A stretch of 64,000 bases of DNA from DAITBA01 sp036824005 (lineage in GTDB: Bacteria > Pseudomonadota > Gammaproteobacteria > Burkholderiales > Rhodocyclaceae), in contig DAITBA010000001.1 of the NCBI GenBank assembly GCA_036824005.1, positions 62,001-126,000 of the forward strand. Direction: 5' to 3'. The position numbers and the translations under genes are program-made. Of this stretch, positions 8,548-17,090 are shown piece by piece. Every line of letters begins with the position of its first letter. The first letter of the stretch is position 1. Below the pieces are notes generated by a model, which was given only the letters and a program-made list of their open reading frames with translations, was not told where the DNA came from and did no database searches.

Positions 8548-9072
8548 ATGCACTGCGTTGCCCCGTCCCCGCCTGCTCGCCAGCCGCTGAGCACCACCGA
8601 GTGGCGCTGGCTTATTCTGGCGCTCGTCTGGGGATGGGCAATCGTCGCCGCGACGATTTGGTGGCACTTCCACGGACGATTCAATCTGAATGCGCAGGCA
8701 CGCCCGATCACGGCACAGGCCTTCGTCGCCCGCACGCAAGCGATGATCGATGCCCACACCATCGGCAAGGAGGGGGACGTGCCGGTCGTCCGTCCGCCTG
8801 CAGACTCGGATGTTTACATTGTCGCGCAGGCCTGGAACTGGTGGCCGATCCTGGAGCTGGAACGAGGCCGCAGCTATCGACTGCATCTGAGCTCGCTAGA
8901 CTATCCCCATGGCTTTCTGCTGCAAACCGACAACATCAATGCCCAAGTCATACCCGGTTTCGAGCAGGTCATCGAGCTGAAGCCAGCCACTGCAGGTGAC
9001 GCAATGATCGTTTGCAGCGAGTACTGCGGACTCGGCCACCCGGGAATGACCAGCCGGATCAAGGTCCGCTGA
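8548..9072 (+). CDS. CuA-domain subunit II of a non-canonical haem-copper oxidase
   Basis: Short 174-residue subunit II-like protein: one N-terminal membrane helix (about 20-42, WRWLILALVWGWAIVAATIW) and a periplasmic cupredoxin domain. The binuclear CuA site is complete: His in LDYPHGF, then C-SEY-C-GLG-H-PG-M near the C-terminus, so it should accept electrons from a c-type cytochrome. It lacks the second N-terminal helix and C-terminal tail of ordinary CoxB. No clear SD precedes the ATG; a possible -10 (TAAACT, 8514-8519) lies close upstream. It is paired with the unusual subunit I that follows. NorS of the sNOR group is a candidate identity. Confidence 0.82.
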   Translation: MHCVAPSPPARQPLSTTEWRWLILALVWGWAIVAATIWWHFHGRFNLNAQARPITAQAFVARTQAMIDAHTIGKEGDVPVVRPPADSDVYIVAQAWNWWPILELERGRSYRLHLSSLDYPHGFLLQTDNINAQVIPGFEQVIELKPATAGDAMIVCSEYCGLGHPGMTSRIKVR

Positions 9073-9101
9073 TCACCGCTACCCGGCACGAAGGAGCAAT
9101 C

Positions 9102-10505
9102 CTGAGCGTCATCTTCGACTCCGCTGCCGCGCCGAACCTGTCGGCGGCGCCGGGCGATTTCCGTCTCGGCGTCACGGCCGACGTACGCCTCGGCCTTGCC
9201 CGGGGTTGGTTGTGGCTGGGGTTGCTTTCGCTCATCGGCTCGGGTGTTCTGGCCATCCTGCTGGTGGTGTCCCGCACCCCTGGTGTCGGCGCCATGCTCC
9301 CGGTGGCGGACTTCTTCCACGTCGCACTGGTGGTGCACGTGGACCTGTCGGTGCTCGTCTGGTTTGCGTCGATCGCAGGTCTCCTCTGGAGCCTGGCCGG
9401 CGGCTCGGGCGCGCTGGCGGCGGCGCGCACGGGGCTGGCGCTGTGCTCGATCGGTACGGCACTTATGGCCGCCGCGCCTTTCCTCGGCCGCGGCGCGCCG
9501 ATCATGGCCAACTACATCCCGGTGCTGGCCGATCCCGTCTTTCTCGCTGGTTTGGTCGCCTTCGGCGGCGGAAGCGCCGTGCTCGTCGGGCGCGCGCTCC
9601 TTGTCGCGCCATTGCTGTCGCGGCCGCTGGACGGTGGCGGCGCCTTGCGGCTTGGATTGACGCTGGCGGCGGTGACGACCGCCGTCGCACTCGCCGCGTT
9701 TGCCGCATCATGGTGGCTGACACCGGATACCCTTTCCGGCAAAGCCTACTACGAGGTCCTGTTCTGGGGTGGCGGACACGTCCTGCAATTCGTCTGGACG
9801 CTGCTCATGCTCGTGGCTTGGCTGTGGCTGGCGCAAGCGTGCGGCGGACGCGTGGCGATGAGTCCGCGCATCGCCGCCGGTCTGTTCGTCTGTGCCGCGG
9901 CGGGCGTGCTTGCGGTGCCGATCGCCTATGCACTTTACGACGTGCATTCCGTCGAGCACCGGCAGTGGCTAACGCTGGCCATGGCCCTCGGCGGTGGGCT
10001 GCCCATTCTGCCGGTGGCGCTGGCGGCAATGCGGGCCGTCGCGACCGCCACCGCTGTCACGCCGGCGGCCCGTCCCCTGCGGGCGTCGCTCTACTCCTCG
10101 CTGCTGCTCTTCTGCGTCGGCGGCCTGATCGGCTTCGCAATCGCCGGCACGAACGTCAAGATCCCCGCCCATTACCACGGCGTCATCGTTGGCGTGACGC
10201 TAGCGCTCATGGGGCTGGTCTACCACCTGCTGCCGCAGCTAGGCTACGCCACGCCGAGCGGAAGACTCGCCACGGCCCAGCCCTATGTCTATGCCGTGGG
10301 CCAGCTGCTACACATCGGTGGTTTGGTGTGGTCGGGCGGCTACGGCGTGCAGCGCAAGGTTGCCGGCGCCGGTCAGGTGTTGCGCAGCACGCAGGAGGTC
10401 ATCGCGATGGGCATCATGGGCTTGGGCGGACTCATCGCCATCATTGGTGGACTGCTGTTTGTCGTTGTGGTCGGCGCGGCGATGTATAAGCGCCGGCCCC
10501 GTTAG
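9102..10505 (+). CDS. non-canonical haem-copper oxidase subunit I (candidate NO reductase-like)
   Basis: About 467 residues and roughly 12 membrane helices. Haem ligands are present: His in HVALVVHVDLSVLVW and the HxH pair in IPAHYHGVIVG. The active site is unusual. The helix VI His (residue 226, GGGHVLQF) has Phe at +4 where O2-reducing types A and B have the cross-linked Tyr, and the expected His-His pair is replaced by YDVHSVEH about 55 residues later, with acidic residues nearby. This resembles described haem-copper-derived NO reductases (sNOR/eNOR) more than an O2 reductase. Start: an AAGGAG SD (9091-9096) precedes an in-frame CTG at 9102; the only other in-frame start nearby, TTG 9012, lies within the CuA codons of the previous gene. 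Confidence 0.78.
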   Translation: MSVIFDSAAAPNLSAAPGDFRLGVTADVRLGLARGWLWLGLLSLIGSGVLAILLVVSRTPGVGAMLPVADFFHVALVVHVDLSVLVWFASIAGLLWSLAGGSGALAAARTGLALCSIGTALMAAAPFLGRGAPIMANYIPVLADPVFLAGLVAFGGGSAVLVGRALLVAPLLSRPLDGGGALRLGLTLAAVTTAVALAAFAASWWLTPDTLSGKAYYEVLFWGGGHVLQFVWTLLMLVAWLWLAQACGGRVAMSPRIAAGLFVCAAAGVLAVPIAYALYDVHSVEHRQWLTLAMALGGGLPILPVALAAMRAVATATAVTPAARPLRASLYSSLLLFCVGGLIGFAIAGTNVKIPAHYHGVIVGVTLALMGLVYHLLPQLGYATPSGRLATAQPYVYAVGQLLHIGGLVWSGGYGVQRKVAGAGQVLRSTQEVIAMGIMGLGGLIAIIGGLLFVVVVGAAMYKRRPR

Positions 10506-10579
10506 CCGCAGCGGCGCGCCGACGACGAGCGCGCACGTCGTAGCCTCGCCGGCGCCTGACACGCGCGCCGAACCAAAGT

Positions 10580-11224
10580 TCAGCGACCCAGGTTCGCGAT
10601 GTATTCTGCGACGGCGACGATGTCCTGTTCCGTTAGCCGATTGGCAATGTCGCGCATGACATGGCCGACGTCGTTCTTGCGCGTTCCCTGTTGATACGCC
10701 TTCAACTGCTTGACGATGTAGGTCTGATGCTGCGAACCCAAGGCGGGCGCAAGCACGGCCGGCGGCGCCGCCAGCCGCTGCCCCCATTCGCGGTTGCCCT
10801 GGCCGGTCGCACCGTGGCAACCGGTACAGGCGAGGACCGTCGGACGTTGTTTGCCCTTGGTGTAGATCTTCTCGCCATGGGCGCGCTTTTCGGCGTCGCC
10901 GGCGCCAGCCTGAACCTTCTGGCTGCCGTAGTAGGCGGCAAGATCCTGGATGTCCTGCTCGGTCAGGGGCTGGGCCATCGGGCTCATCATCTGGTCGCTG
11001 CGCTTGCCCGCCTTGAAGTCGTGAAGCTGTTTGACGAGGTATTCCGGGATCTGGCCCGCGAGCTTGGGCCATTCGGCGTTGACGCTGTTTCCTTCCGGGC
11101 CATGGCAGGCGGTGCAGGCGGCTGCCTTGCCGCTTCCCGCCGCCGGATCGCCGGCAGCCCCGGCCACACCTGAGAGAACAGCGCTCACCAGGATCAGGCC
11201 AATGCGGGCGCATTCGTTCTTCAT
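10580..11224 (-). CDS. dihaem cytochrome c4
   Basis: Periplasmic c-type cytochrome of 214 residues with a signal peptide (ends GVAGAAGD) and two homologous class I domains. The haem sites are CTACH near residue 37 and CTGCH near residue 133. Each has a downstream Met region (SPMAQPLTEQDI and HVMRDIANRLTEQDI). Cytochrome c4 feeds electrons to terminal oxidases, and here it lies between two oxidase loci, convergent with the unusual subunit I and divergent from coxC. A natural donor to either CuA site. Confidence 0.94.
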   Translation of the reverse strand: MKNECARIGLILVSAVLSGVAGAAGDPAAGSGKAAACTACHGPEGNSVNAEWPKLAGQIPEYLVKQLHDFKAGKRSDQMMSPMAQPLTEQDIQDLAAYYGSQKVQAGAGDAEKRAHGEKIYTKGKQRPTVLACTGCHGATGQGNREWGQRLAAPPAVLAPALGSQHQTYIVKQLKAYQQGTRKNDVGHVMRDIANRLTEQDIVAVAEYIANLGR

Positions 11225-11470
11225 GTCTCCCCTCCTTTCTCGCTAACAGATCTTGGCGGACGTCACCCGGTAAGGCATCGGCGCCGACGCCACCCCTTGC
11301 ACGTTTCTTTATATACCCATTATCATGGTATGGATATTATCGACATTTGACTTCCGCCCGCAACTGGTCAGGACAGGTGCCGACGATCCAACCCGCAAAC
11401 GCGGGCGGACGCGCACCGCAAGAAACCACCGCGGAAGTCGCCCACCTACGGACCAAGGAGGGAGGAGACC

Positions 11471-12274
11471 ATGTCCGAGCGTTTGTCCGCTCAAGTCGAG
11501 TTGGAAGTGCGCTCCCATGATGCCGCGGCGTTCGAAGCAGCGCACGCGCTCCATTGGGAAACCAGCGTCTGGCCCTTGGTCATCAGCGTCGGCATCCTGT
11601 TCATACTGCCCTTCGCTTTCGCTTTCAAGTTTGTCTATCACCAGCCGATGACCGCCATCCTGTGCCTCGGCGTGGGCGTACCGCTCACGGTCGCAGGTAT
11701 TGCCGGTTGGGTCAGCGAGGCCATCGCCGGACACGGCGAAGGTCTGAGCTTTCCGGCCATGGGCTGGTTCATCCTTGCCGAGGCGATGATCTTCGTTTCG
11801 CTGTTCGCGAGTTACTGGTTCATGCGGCTCACCGCACCCGGCTGGCCGCCGTCGGGAACGCCGGTCATGCCTACCGTGCTGCCACTCGTCATGACTGCGG
11901 TACTCGTTGCGTCGAGTTTCACCATCCACGCTGGTGAGATCTGTCTGCACCGCGGTGATCGTTCACGATTCGTACGCTGGCTGGCGCTGACCATGGTGCT
12001 CGGCGCGGCTTTCATCAGCATGTCGTTCTACGAGTGGAACCACCTTTTCCACCAGGGCTTCGACTTCGAAACCAACGCCTACAGCACGATCTTCTACTCC
12101 ATAACCGGATTCCACGGCGCCCATGTCGCGGTGGGACTGGGCATCTTCGTGGCAGTGCTGATCCCGGCACTCATGGGCAAGACCAACGAGGCGTTCACGA
12201 AAACCGCCAGCATTTACTGGCATTTCGTGGACATCATCTGGTTCTTCGTCGTCTCCCAAGTCTATTTCTGGTAG
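11471..12274 (+). CDS. cytochrome c oxidase subunit III (A2-type oxidase)
   Basis: Seven-helix CoxC-family protein, 267 residues, with family signatures GWFILAEAMIFVSLFASYWF, FYSITGFHGAHVAVGLG and the C-terminal SIYWHFVDIIWFFVVSQVYFW. It starts the operon coxC-sco-coxB-coxA, an order opposite to the usual coxBA..C. A strong SD (AAGGAGGGAGGAG) precedes the ATG. The subunit supports the stability of subunit I and proton uptake. The 246-bp upstream region is shared with divergent cytochrome c4 and contains an imperfect inverted repeat (ATACC/GGTAT, 11313-11331) of unknown role. Confidence 0.93.
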   Translation: MSERLSAQVELEVRSHDAAAFEAAHALHWETSVWPLVISVGILFILPFAFAFKFVYHQPMTAILCLGVGVPLTVAGIAGWVSEAIAGHGEGLSFPAMGWFILAEAMIFVSLFASYWFMRLTAPGWPPSGTPVMPTVLPLVMTAVLVASSFTIHAGEICLHRGDRSRFVRWLALTMVLGAAFISMSFYEWNHLFHQGFDFETNAYSTIFYSITGFHGAHVAVGLGIFVAVLIPALMGKTNEAFTKTASIYWHFVDIIWFFVVSQVYFW

Positions 12275-12305
12275 TGCACCAGGAGCGACCGCGAGGCTTG
12301 CGCCG

Positions 12306-13151
12306 GTGAATCGAATCGGGATCACGCTCCAGCGTGCCATCGTGGCTAGCCTGCTGGTTGCCGGGTGCGTGGCGCCAGCCTTGGCGCGTCCGTCCAGCGC
12401 GGAATCCACCATCGATCCCAAAGTCATGCAGATCGACGAGCTGCGTTACCTGGGTGCAGCCATGCCACAGGATATGGCGCTCCTCGATGCACGCGGCAAC
12501 TCGTTCACCCTCGGCGACATGCTGGGCAAGCCGGTCATCCTGCTGCTTTCGTACTACAACTGCGACGGTACCTGTCCGTCGATGAACGTGGCGCTGCGCG
12601 AAACGCTGGAGAAAGTCGATCGCTTCCGCCTAGGGCGCGACTTCAGCGTCCTGACCGTCTCCTTCGACCACCAGGACACGCCCGGCGTAGCCGCCGAGTT
12701 TCTGCGCAAGGCCGGTCTACCCGACGTCTGGGGCGCGGGTTGGCGCTTCGCAGTGTTGCACGAACCCAAGCGCGACGCCGAACGGCTGGCCGCGAGCGTC
12801 GGCTTCCGCTACTTCTGGTCGCGCCAGGACAAGATGTTTCTGCACCCCAACGTGCTCGTTTTCCTGACGCCCGAAGGACGCATCGCGCGTTACCTGTACG
12901 GCACGCGCCTGGACGCGGCCGCCGTGGAGCTCGCGTTGGTGGACGCCGACTGGGGACGCATCGCTGCGTCGGCCAATGTCATCGACATGCTGGCGGGCAT
13001 CTGTTTCAGCTACAACTTCGCCGAGGGGCGCTATCAACCGAACTACTCGCTGCTCGCGGGCGTCGCCTCGCTGCTGTTCGGGATCGCGGCGGTGACGCTG
13101 GGCGCAATCGCTTTCAGAAGGAGGATGGGGAGGATGTCGCATGGACACTAG
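12306..13151 (+). CDS. SCO1/SenC family copper chaperone, C-terminally membrane-anchored
   Basis: Thioredoxin-fold copper-delivery protein for CuA assembly, 281 residues from a GTG start. It has an N-terminal signal peptide (LLVAGCVAPALARPS), the copper motif NCDGTCP (CxxxC) near residue 83 and the third ligand His in KMFLHPNVLVF. Unlike most SCO proteins it ends in a predicted membrane helix (SLLAGVASLLFGIAAVTLGA) followed by a basic tail. It lies between coxC and coxB and overlaps coxB by 11 nt, so it is probably dedicated to this A2 oxidase. Confidence 0.9.
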   Translation: MNRIGITLQRAIVASLLVAGCVAPALARPSSAESTIDPKVMQIDELRYLGAAMPQDMALLDARGNSFTLGDMLGKPVILLLSYYNCDGTCPSMNVALRETLEKVDRFRLGRDFSVLTVSFDHQDTPGVAAEFLRKAGLPDVWGAGWRFAVLHEPKRDAERLAASVGFRYFWSRQDKMFLHPNVLVFLTPEGRIARYLYGTRLDAAAVELALVDADWGRIAASANVIDMLAGICFSYNFAEGRYQPNYSLLAGVASLLFGIAAVTLGAIAFRRRMGRMSHGH

Positions 13152-13893
13152 AAGAAGCGGTCGGCCTGGGCTCTGCCGCGCCGGGCTTGCTGCCTGCGCC
13201 GCGAGTCTGGCCATTTCGGCAACCACCCATGCCGGCGGGAACGATCCGGCCCGCGGCTGGGACCGGCTGTGGGCCACTGTCATATTCGATATCACGATAC
13301 TGGGCGTTGTCTTCGCGCTCGTGGCTGCCTACTTCCTGTGGCGCTATCGCAGGCAGAGCCCGGATCAGGAGGGCAGTGCGCCGCGCCTTACTCGCGCCTC
13401 GGCGATCGGTTGGGCGCTCATTCCCGCATTCGTCTTCATGGCTGATGATTTCTTTCTCGCCGCCAAGGGCTGGCAGCTGTGGAACGACTATCGTGACATC
13501 CCCGCCGACCGGCTAGAGGTACACCTGGAAAGCGGCATGTACAGTTGGGACTACACCTATCCCAATGGCGTGCACACTCAGAACGAACTTCGTGTGCCCG
13601 CGGGCAAGCCGGTCTTGCTGCGCATGACCAGCCGCGACACCATTCACAGCCACTTCATACCCGATTTCCGCGTCAAGGAAGATGCCATGCCCGGCCGCGT
13701 CACGTATCTCTGGTTCCATCCCAAGGAGCCCGGCGAGCACATCGTCACCTGCGCCGAATACTGCGGCATCATGCATTCGTACATGGTGGGCAAGGTGGTC
13801 GTCATGGCGGCGGACAAGTTCGCCGGGTGGTACGAACAGGAAGCCTCTCGGCTGGCGCAGACCAGGGAAAAGGCGACGGGGCAGGAGGGCTGA
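13141..13893 (+). CDS. cytochrome c oxidase subunit II (A2-type oxidase)
   Basis: CuA subunit of 250 residues: a signal/first hydrophobic region, two membrane helices (about 45-68 and 88-105), then the periplasmic cupredoxin domain. CuA ligands are complete: His in TIHSHFIPDF and C-AEY-C-GIM-H-SYM. No cytochrome c domain follows, unlike the A1 subunit II in this window, so an external cytochrome c must donate electrons. It overlaps sco upstream and is separated from coxA by one base. Confidence 0.93.
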   Translation: MDTRRSGRPGLCRAGLAACAASLAISATTHAGGNDPARGWDRLWATVIFDITILGVVFALVAAYFLWRYRRQSPDQEGSAPRLTRASAIGWALIPAFVFMADDFFLAAKGWQLWNDYRDIPADRLEVHLESGMYSWDYTYPNGVHTQNELRVPAGKPVLLRMTSRDTIHSHFIPDFRVKEDAMPGRVTYLWFHPKEPGEHIVTCAEYCGIMHSYMVGKVVVMAADKFAGWYEQEASRLAQTREKATGQEG

Positions 13894-13894
13894 C

Positions 13895-15475
13895 ATGGGT
13901 GCTACCCTGAAAGAATGGATCTTCACCACCGACCACAAGCGCGTTGGCGTTCTCTATCTGATCGGTGCCATCGCCGCCTTCGCCGTCGCCGGCGTGCTGG
14001 GCATGATGATGCGCATCGAGCTAACCAAGATCGGCCCGACCGTCACCGACAATCCGGGGCTGTACAACGTCTGGCTGTACTTCCACGGCGCGGCGATGAT
14101 CCTCGGCTTCCAGATTCCGGCGCTGACGGGCTTCTTCGCCAACTATTGCATTCCGCTCATGATCGGCGCCAAGGACGTCGCCTTTCCGCGGCTCAATGCG
14201 CTCAGCGTATGGCTGTTCTATGCCGGCATCGTGTTGGCACTGCTCACCTTCGTCATACCCGATCCGCCCGACGTTCTGTGGACCGGCTATCCGCCCTACT
14301 CCACCATCACCTCGGGCAACACGGCCTTCTATACATTCACCGTGTTGCTGCTGGGTTTCGCCTCGATCCTTGGCGGGGTGAACTTCCTCACGACCATCGC
14401 CTTCATGCGCGCGCCAGGAGTGACGTGGAACAAGCTGAACATCTTCGTGTGGGCGACGGTGGCGGCCTTCATCCTGCAGCTGATCTTCGTGCCGGTGCTG
14501 GGCACGGCGGTCACCCTGATCACCTTCGACAAGTATCTGGGGACGACTTTCTTCGACCCGCTCAAGGGCGGCGACGTGCTGACATATCAGAATCTGTTCT
14601 GGTTCTACTCCCACCCGGCGGTGTACGTGATCTTCCTGCCCTTCATTGGCGTCGTGTTCGAGATCATATCCACCTTCGCCAAGAATCCGGTGTTCAACTA
14701 CAAGATGGTGGTGTATGGCGGCTTCGGCGGCATCGTCCTTCTCTCCGGCGAAGTGTGGGTGCACCACCTCTATGTCTCGGGCATGGTGGATTGGATCCGC
14801 GTCGGGCAGATGGTGACGACGCTGCTGATCAGCATTCCGGTCGGTCTTGTGGTCATCGGACTGGTCGGGACCCTCTACAAGGGTGCCATCGACTGGAACA
14901 AGACGCCGATGCTCTATGCGCTCGGCGTGGTCTTCCTGTTCCTGATCGGCGGGCTGACAGGCATTCCCCTTGCGGTCGCTTCGCTGACGATCCACCTGTC
15001 GGACACGTACTATGTGGTGGGGCACTTCCACTACGTCATGGCCGTCGCCGGCACCTTCGCCATCTTCGGCGGCGTCTACTACTACTTCCCCAAGATCACC
15101 GGGCGCATGTACAACGAGCGGGTCGGCCGCATCGCGTTCTGGCTCACGTTCGTCGGCACCAACCTGGTGTTCTGGACCATGATGGACATCGGCGTGAAGG
15201 GCATGCCGCGGCGCTATTTCGATTACGCCCACTTCCCGCAGTTCGAGCCGGCCATGCAGGTCATGACCGTCGGCGCGATTCTGATCGGGATCGGCTTTGC
15301 CATGGCGGTGGCAAACTGGGTCAACGGCGCCATCCGCGGCCGCAAGGCTCCCGACAACCCCTGGGGTTCGAAGTCGCTGGAATGGACCACGGCGACGCCA
15401 CCCCCGCCGGGCAACTGGAAGGATGTTCCGCAGGTGTCCGAAGAATGGAACCCTTACGCCTACGGCAACCGGTGA
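13895..15475 (+). CDS. cytochrome c oxidase subunit I, A2 type
   Basis: Catalytic subunit of 526 residues and twelve helices. Low-spin haem His in YFHGAAM; CuB His at residue 240 in FYSHPAVYV with Tyr at +4; HH in WVHHLYVSG; haem pair in VGHFHYVMAV. The YSHPxV motif replaces the XGHPEV motif, so the helix VI Glu of A1 enzymes is Ala; by published classification this is type A2, where the Tyr-Ser pair serves the D channel. The start is the ATG at 13895 with a GGAGGG SD, one base after the coxB stop. Proton-pumping O2 reduction is inferred from family. Confidence 0.94.
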   Translation: MGATLKEWIFTTDHKRVGVLYLIGAIAAFAVAGVLGMMMRIELTKIGPTVTDNPGLYNVWLYFHGAAMILGFQIPALTGFFANYCIPLMIGAKDVAFPRLNALSVWLFYAGIVLALLTFVIPDPPDVLWTGYPPYSTITSGNTAFYTFTVLLLGFASILGGVNFLTTIAFMRAPGVTWNKLNIFVWATVAAFILQLIFVPVLGTAVTLITFDKYLGTTFFDPLKGGDVLTYQNLFWFYSHPAVYVIFLPFIGVVFEIISTFAKNPVFNYKMVVYGGFGGIVLLSGEVWVHHLYVSGMVDWIRVGQMVTTLLISIPVGLVVIGLVGTLYKGAIDWNKTPMLYALGVVFLFLIGGLTGIPLAVASLTIHLSDTYYVVGHFHYVMAVAGTFAIFGGVYYYFPKITGRMYNERVGRIAFWLTFVGTNLVFWTMMDIGVKGMPRRYFDYAHFPQFEPAMQVMTVGAILIGIGFAMAVANWVNGAIRGRKAPDNPWGSKSLEWTTATPPPPGNWKDVPQVSEEWNPYAYGNR

Positions 15476-15494
15476 ATGATACCGAGGGGAAATG

Positions 15495-15518
15495 GGCGCG
15501 CCGCGCGGCGCGCCTTTT
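15495..15518. terminator. intrinsic terminator between convergent coxA and sco
   Basis: Perfect GC-only 8-bp stem (GGCGCGCC at 15495-15502 and 15507-15514) with GCGC loop, followed on the plus strand by TTTT. It sits in the 63-bp gap between converging genes and would best terminate the coxA transcript; no A-run upstream supports strong minus-strand function. Confidence 0.75.
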
Positions 15519-15538
15519 CTGTTGCTGTCGTGGGCGGC

Positions 15539-16123
15539 CTACTTGCCGGCGAGCAGTAACTTGATGTCCGCAGCGAGCGCTTCCGGCTTTTCGCCGTGCT
15601 TGGCGTAAAGCCGAAGGCGGCCCATGGGATCGAAGATGTAGGTACCGGCCGAGTGATCGACCGTGTAGGCGCCGGGCGTGCTGCCAGGCTGCTTCTGGTA
15701 GAACACACGGAAGTCTTTCGCCACCCTGGGCGTGGTCTGACTGTCACCGTAGAGACCAATGAAATCCGGATTAAACGTGGGCACATACTGCGCCAGCAAC
15801 TCCCTGGTGTCGCGCTCGGGATCGATGGTGATGAACAAGACCTGCACCCGCTTGGCATCCTCGCCCAAGACTTTCATCGCCGCCGCCATGGTGGAAAGAC
15901 TGAGCGGGCAGACATCGGGACACTGGGTGTAGCCGAAGAACACCGTCACCACCTTGCCGCGGAAATCCGCCAGCGTGCGTGGTTTGCCATTGTGGTCCGT
16001 GAGCGCGAAGTCCTGGCCATAGTCGGCGCCGGTAACATCGGTCGCCGCGAATTTGGTTTGTCCCTGCCCCCCACATGCGGCCAAGGCAAGTGTCAGAATC
16101 AGGCAGCCAAGGGCGCGCGCCAT
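15539..16123 (-). CDS. SCO1/SenC family copper chaperone (lipoprotein)
   Basis: 194-residue SCO protein with a lipoprotein signal (LILTLALAAC, lipobox LAAC) followed by the thioredoxin fold. Copper ligands are visible: C-PDV-C in TQCPDVCPLS near residue 73 and His in TVDHSAGTYIF. It is the last gene of the surf1-SCO-like-ctaB-sco run serving the A1 oxidase. It acts at the periplasmic face in CuA loading. Confidence 0.94.
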   Translation of the reverse strand: MARALGCLILTLALAACGGQGQTKFAATDVTGADYGQDFALTDHNGKPRTLADFRGKVVTVFFGYTQCPDVCPLSLSTMAAAMKVLGEDAKRVQVLFITIDPERDTRELLAQYVPTFNPDFIGLYGDSQTTPRVAKDFRVFYQKQPGSTPGAYTVDHSAGTYIFDPMGRLRLYAKHGEKPEALAADIKLLLAGK

Positions 16124-16126
16124 AGT

Positions 16127-17026
16127 TCAGAACCGAATGTAATGATCGACCAGAAGCGCTGCAAAAAGCGTCGACAGATAGAAGATCGAATAACGGAATG
16201 TCCTGCGCGCCAGCCGGTCGCTGTAGTCGATGTATAGATACACGGCGTAGAGCAGAAATACAGCCCCGAGCGCGAGCGCCGCGAGGAGATAGATCCAGCC
16301 GCTCATGCGTGTCGCGAAAGGCAACAGACTGACTGCGAACAGTATCAGGGTATAGAGTAGAACGTGCAGCCGCGTGTACTCCGGGCCGTGGGTCACCGGC
16401 AGCATCGGCAGCCCGGCGCGCGCATAGTCCTGTGTGCGGTACAGGGCCAGGGACCAGAAATGAGGCGGCGTCCAGGCGAAGATAATCAGGAACAGCAACA
16501 GCGGCTCGTAGGTGACATCGCCCGTGACAGCGGCCCAGCCGAGCACCGGCGGCATCGCGCCGGAGGCGCCACCGATGACGATGTTCTGGGGCGTGGCCGG
16601 CTTGAGTATGACCGTGTAGATGATCGCGTAGCCAACGAAGGTCGCCAGCGTGAGCCACATCGTAAGCGGGTTGACGAGCTGATAGAGCAGCGACAACCCT
16701 GCGCCGCCGACCAGGCCGGAAAACAGCAGCGTCTCGCCCGAACCGAGCTCACCCCGCGGCAGCGGACGCCCCCGCGTGCGCGCCATGAGCGCGTCGATCT
16801 TCTGCTCGACCAGGCAATTGACTGCGGCGGCAGCGCCTGCCACCAGCGCGATGCCCACGGTGCCGGCCAACACCACATCAAGCGAAGGCAGGCGGTCGGG
16901 AACGGCGAGAAACATGCCGATGACCGCGCAGAAGACGATCAGCGACACGACGCGCGGCTTCGTCAGCAGGTAGTACTGGTGCAGGCGGTGGGAGCTCAGA
17001 TGCCAGTCGGGCTGCAGCACCTTCAT
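16127..17026 (-). CDS. ctaB: protohaem IX farnesyltransferase (haem O synthase)
   Basis: UbiA-type membrane prenyltransferase (299 residues, about nine helices) that converts haem B to haem O. Signatures: TKPRVVSLIVF, the Asp-rich NCLVEQKIDALMARTRGRPL and the second block LKPATPQNIVIGGASGAMPP, then WTPPHFWSLAL. It is three bases upstream of sco. The next enzyme of the pathway, CtaA/Cox15, is normally adjacent in this lineage but is not present here. Confidence 0.97.
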   Translation of the reverse strand: MKVLQPDWHLSSHRLHQYYLLTKPRVVSLIVFCAVIGMFLAVPDRLPSLDVVLAGTVGIALVAGAAAAVNCLVEQKIDALMARTRGRPLPRGELGSGETLLFSGLVGGAGLSLLYQLVNPLTMWLTLATFVGYAIIYTVILKPATPQNIVIGGASGAMPPVLGWAAVTGDVTYEPLLLFLIIFAWTPPHFWSLALYRTQDYARAGLPMLPVTHGPEYTRLHVLLYTLILFAVSLLPFATRMSGWIYLLAALALGAVFLLYAVYLYIDYSDRLARRTFRYSIFYLSTLFAALLVDHYIRF

Positions 17027-17090
17027 GCGCTATCCTCAGCGGGGGTGTCTCGGCGGCAGTCGCGATACGTCATGAGTTTATCACATCGCG

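Noticed and set aside
9206..10489. 427-codon frame overlapping the variant subunit I
   Set aside because: Arg-rich product in another frame of a gene with clear membrane helices and haem ligands.
8548..10505. Assigning the two-gene enzyme as cbb3 oxidase
   Set aside because: No FixO/FixP partners, a CuA subunit instead, and subunit I lacks the cbb3 pattern; the CuA partner excludes a classical C-type enzyme.
11313..11331. ATACC-N9-GGTAT inverted repeat in the cytochrome c4/coxC divergent region as a regulator site
   Set aside because: Too short and imperfect to assign to any known regulator; left as an unexplained detail.
13915..15564. 549-codon frame in the A2 coxA region, and an antisense 403-codon frame at 14021-15232
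   Set aside because: Both lie over coxA; products are Arg/His/Asp-rich with no recognisable domain.
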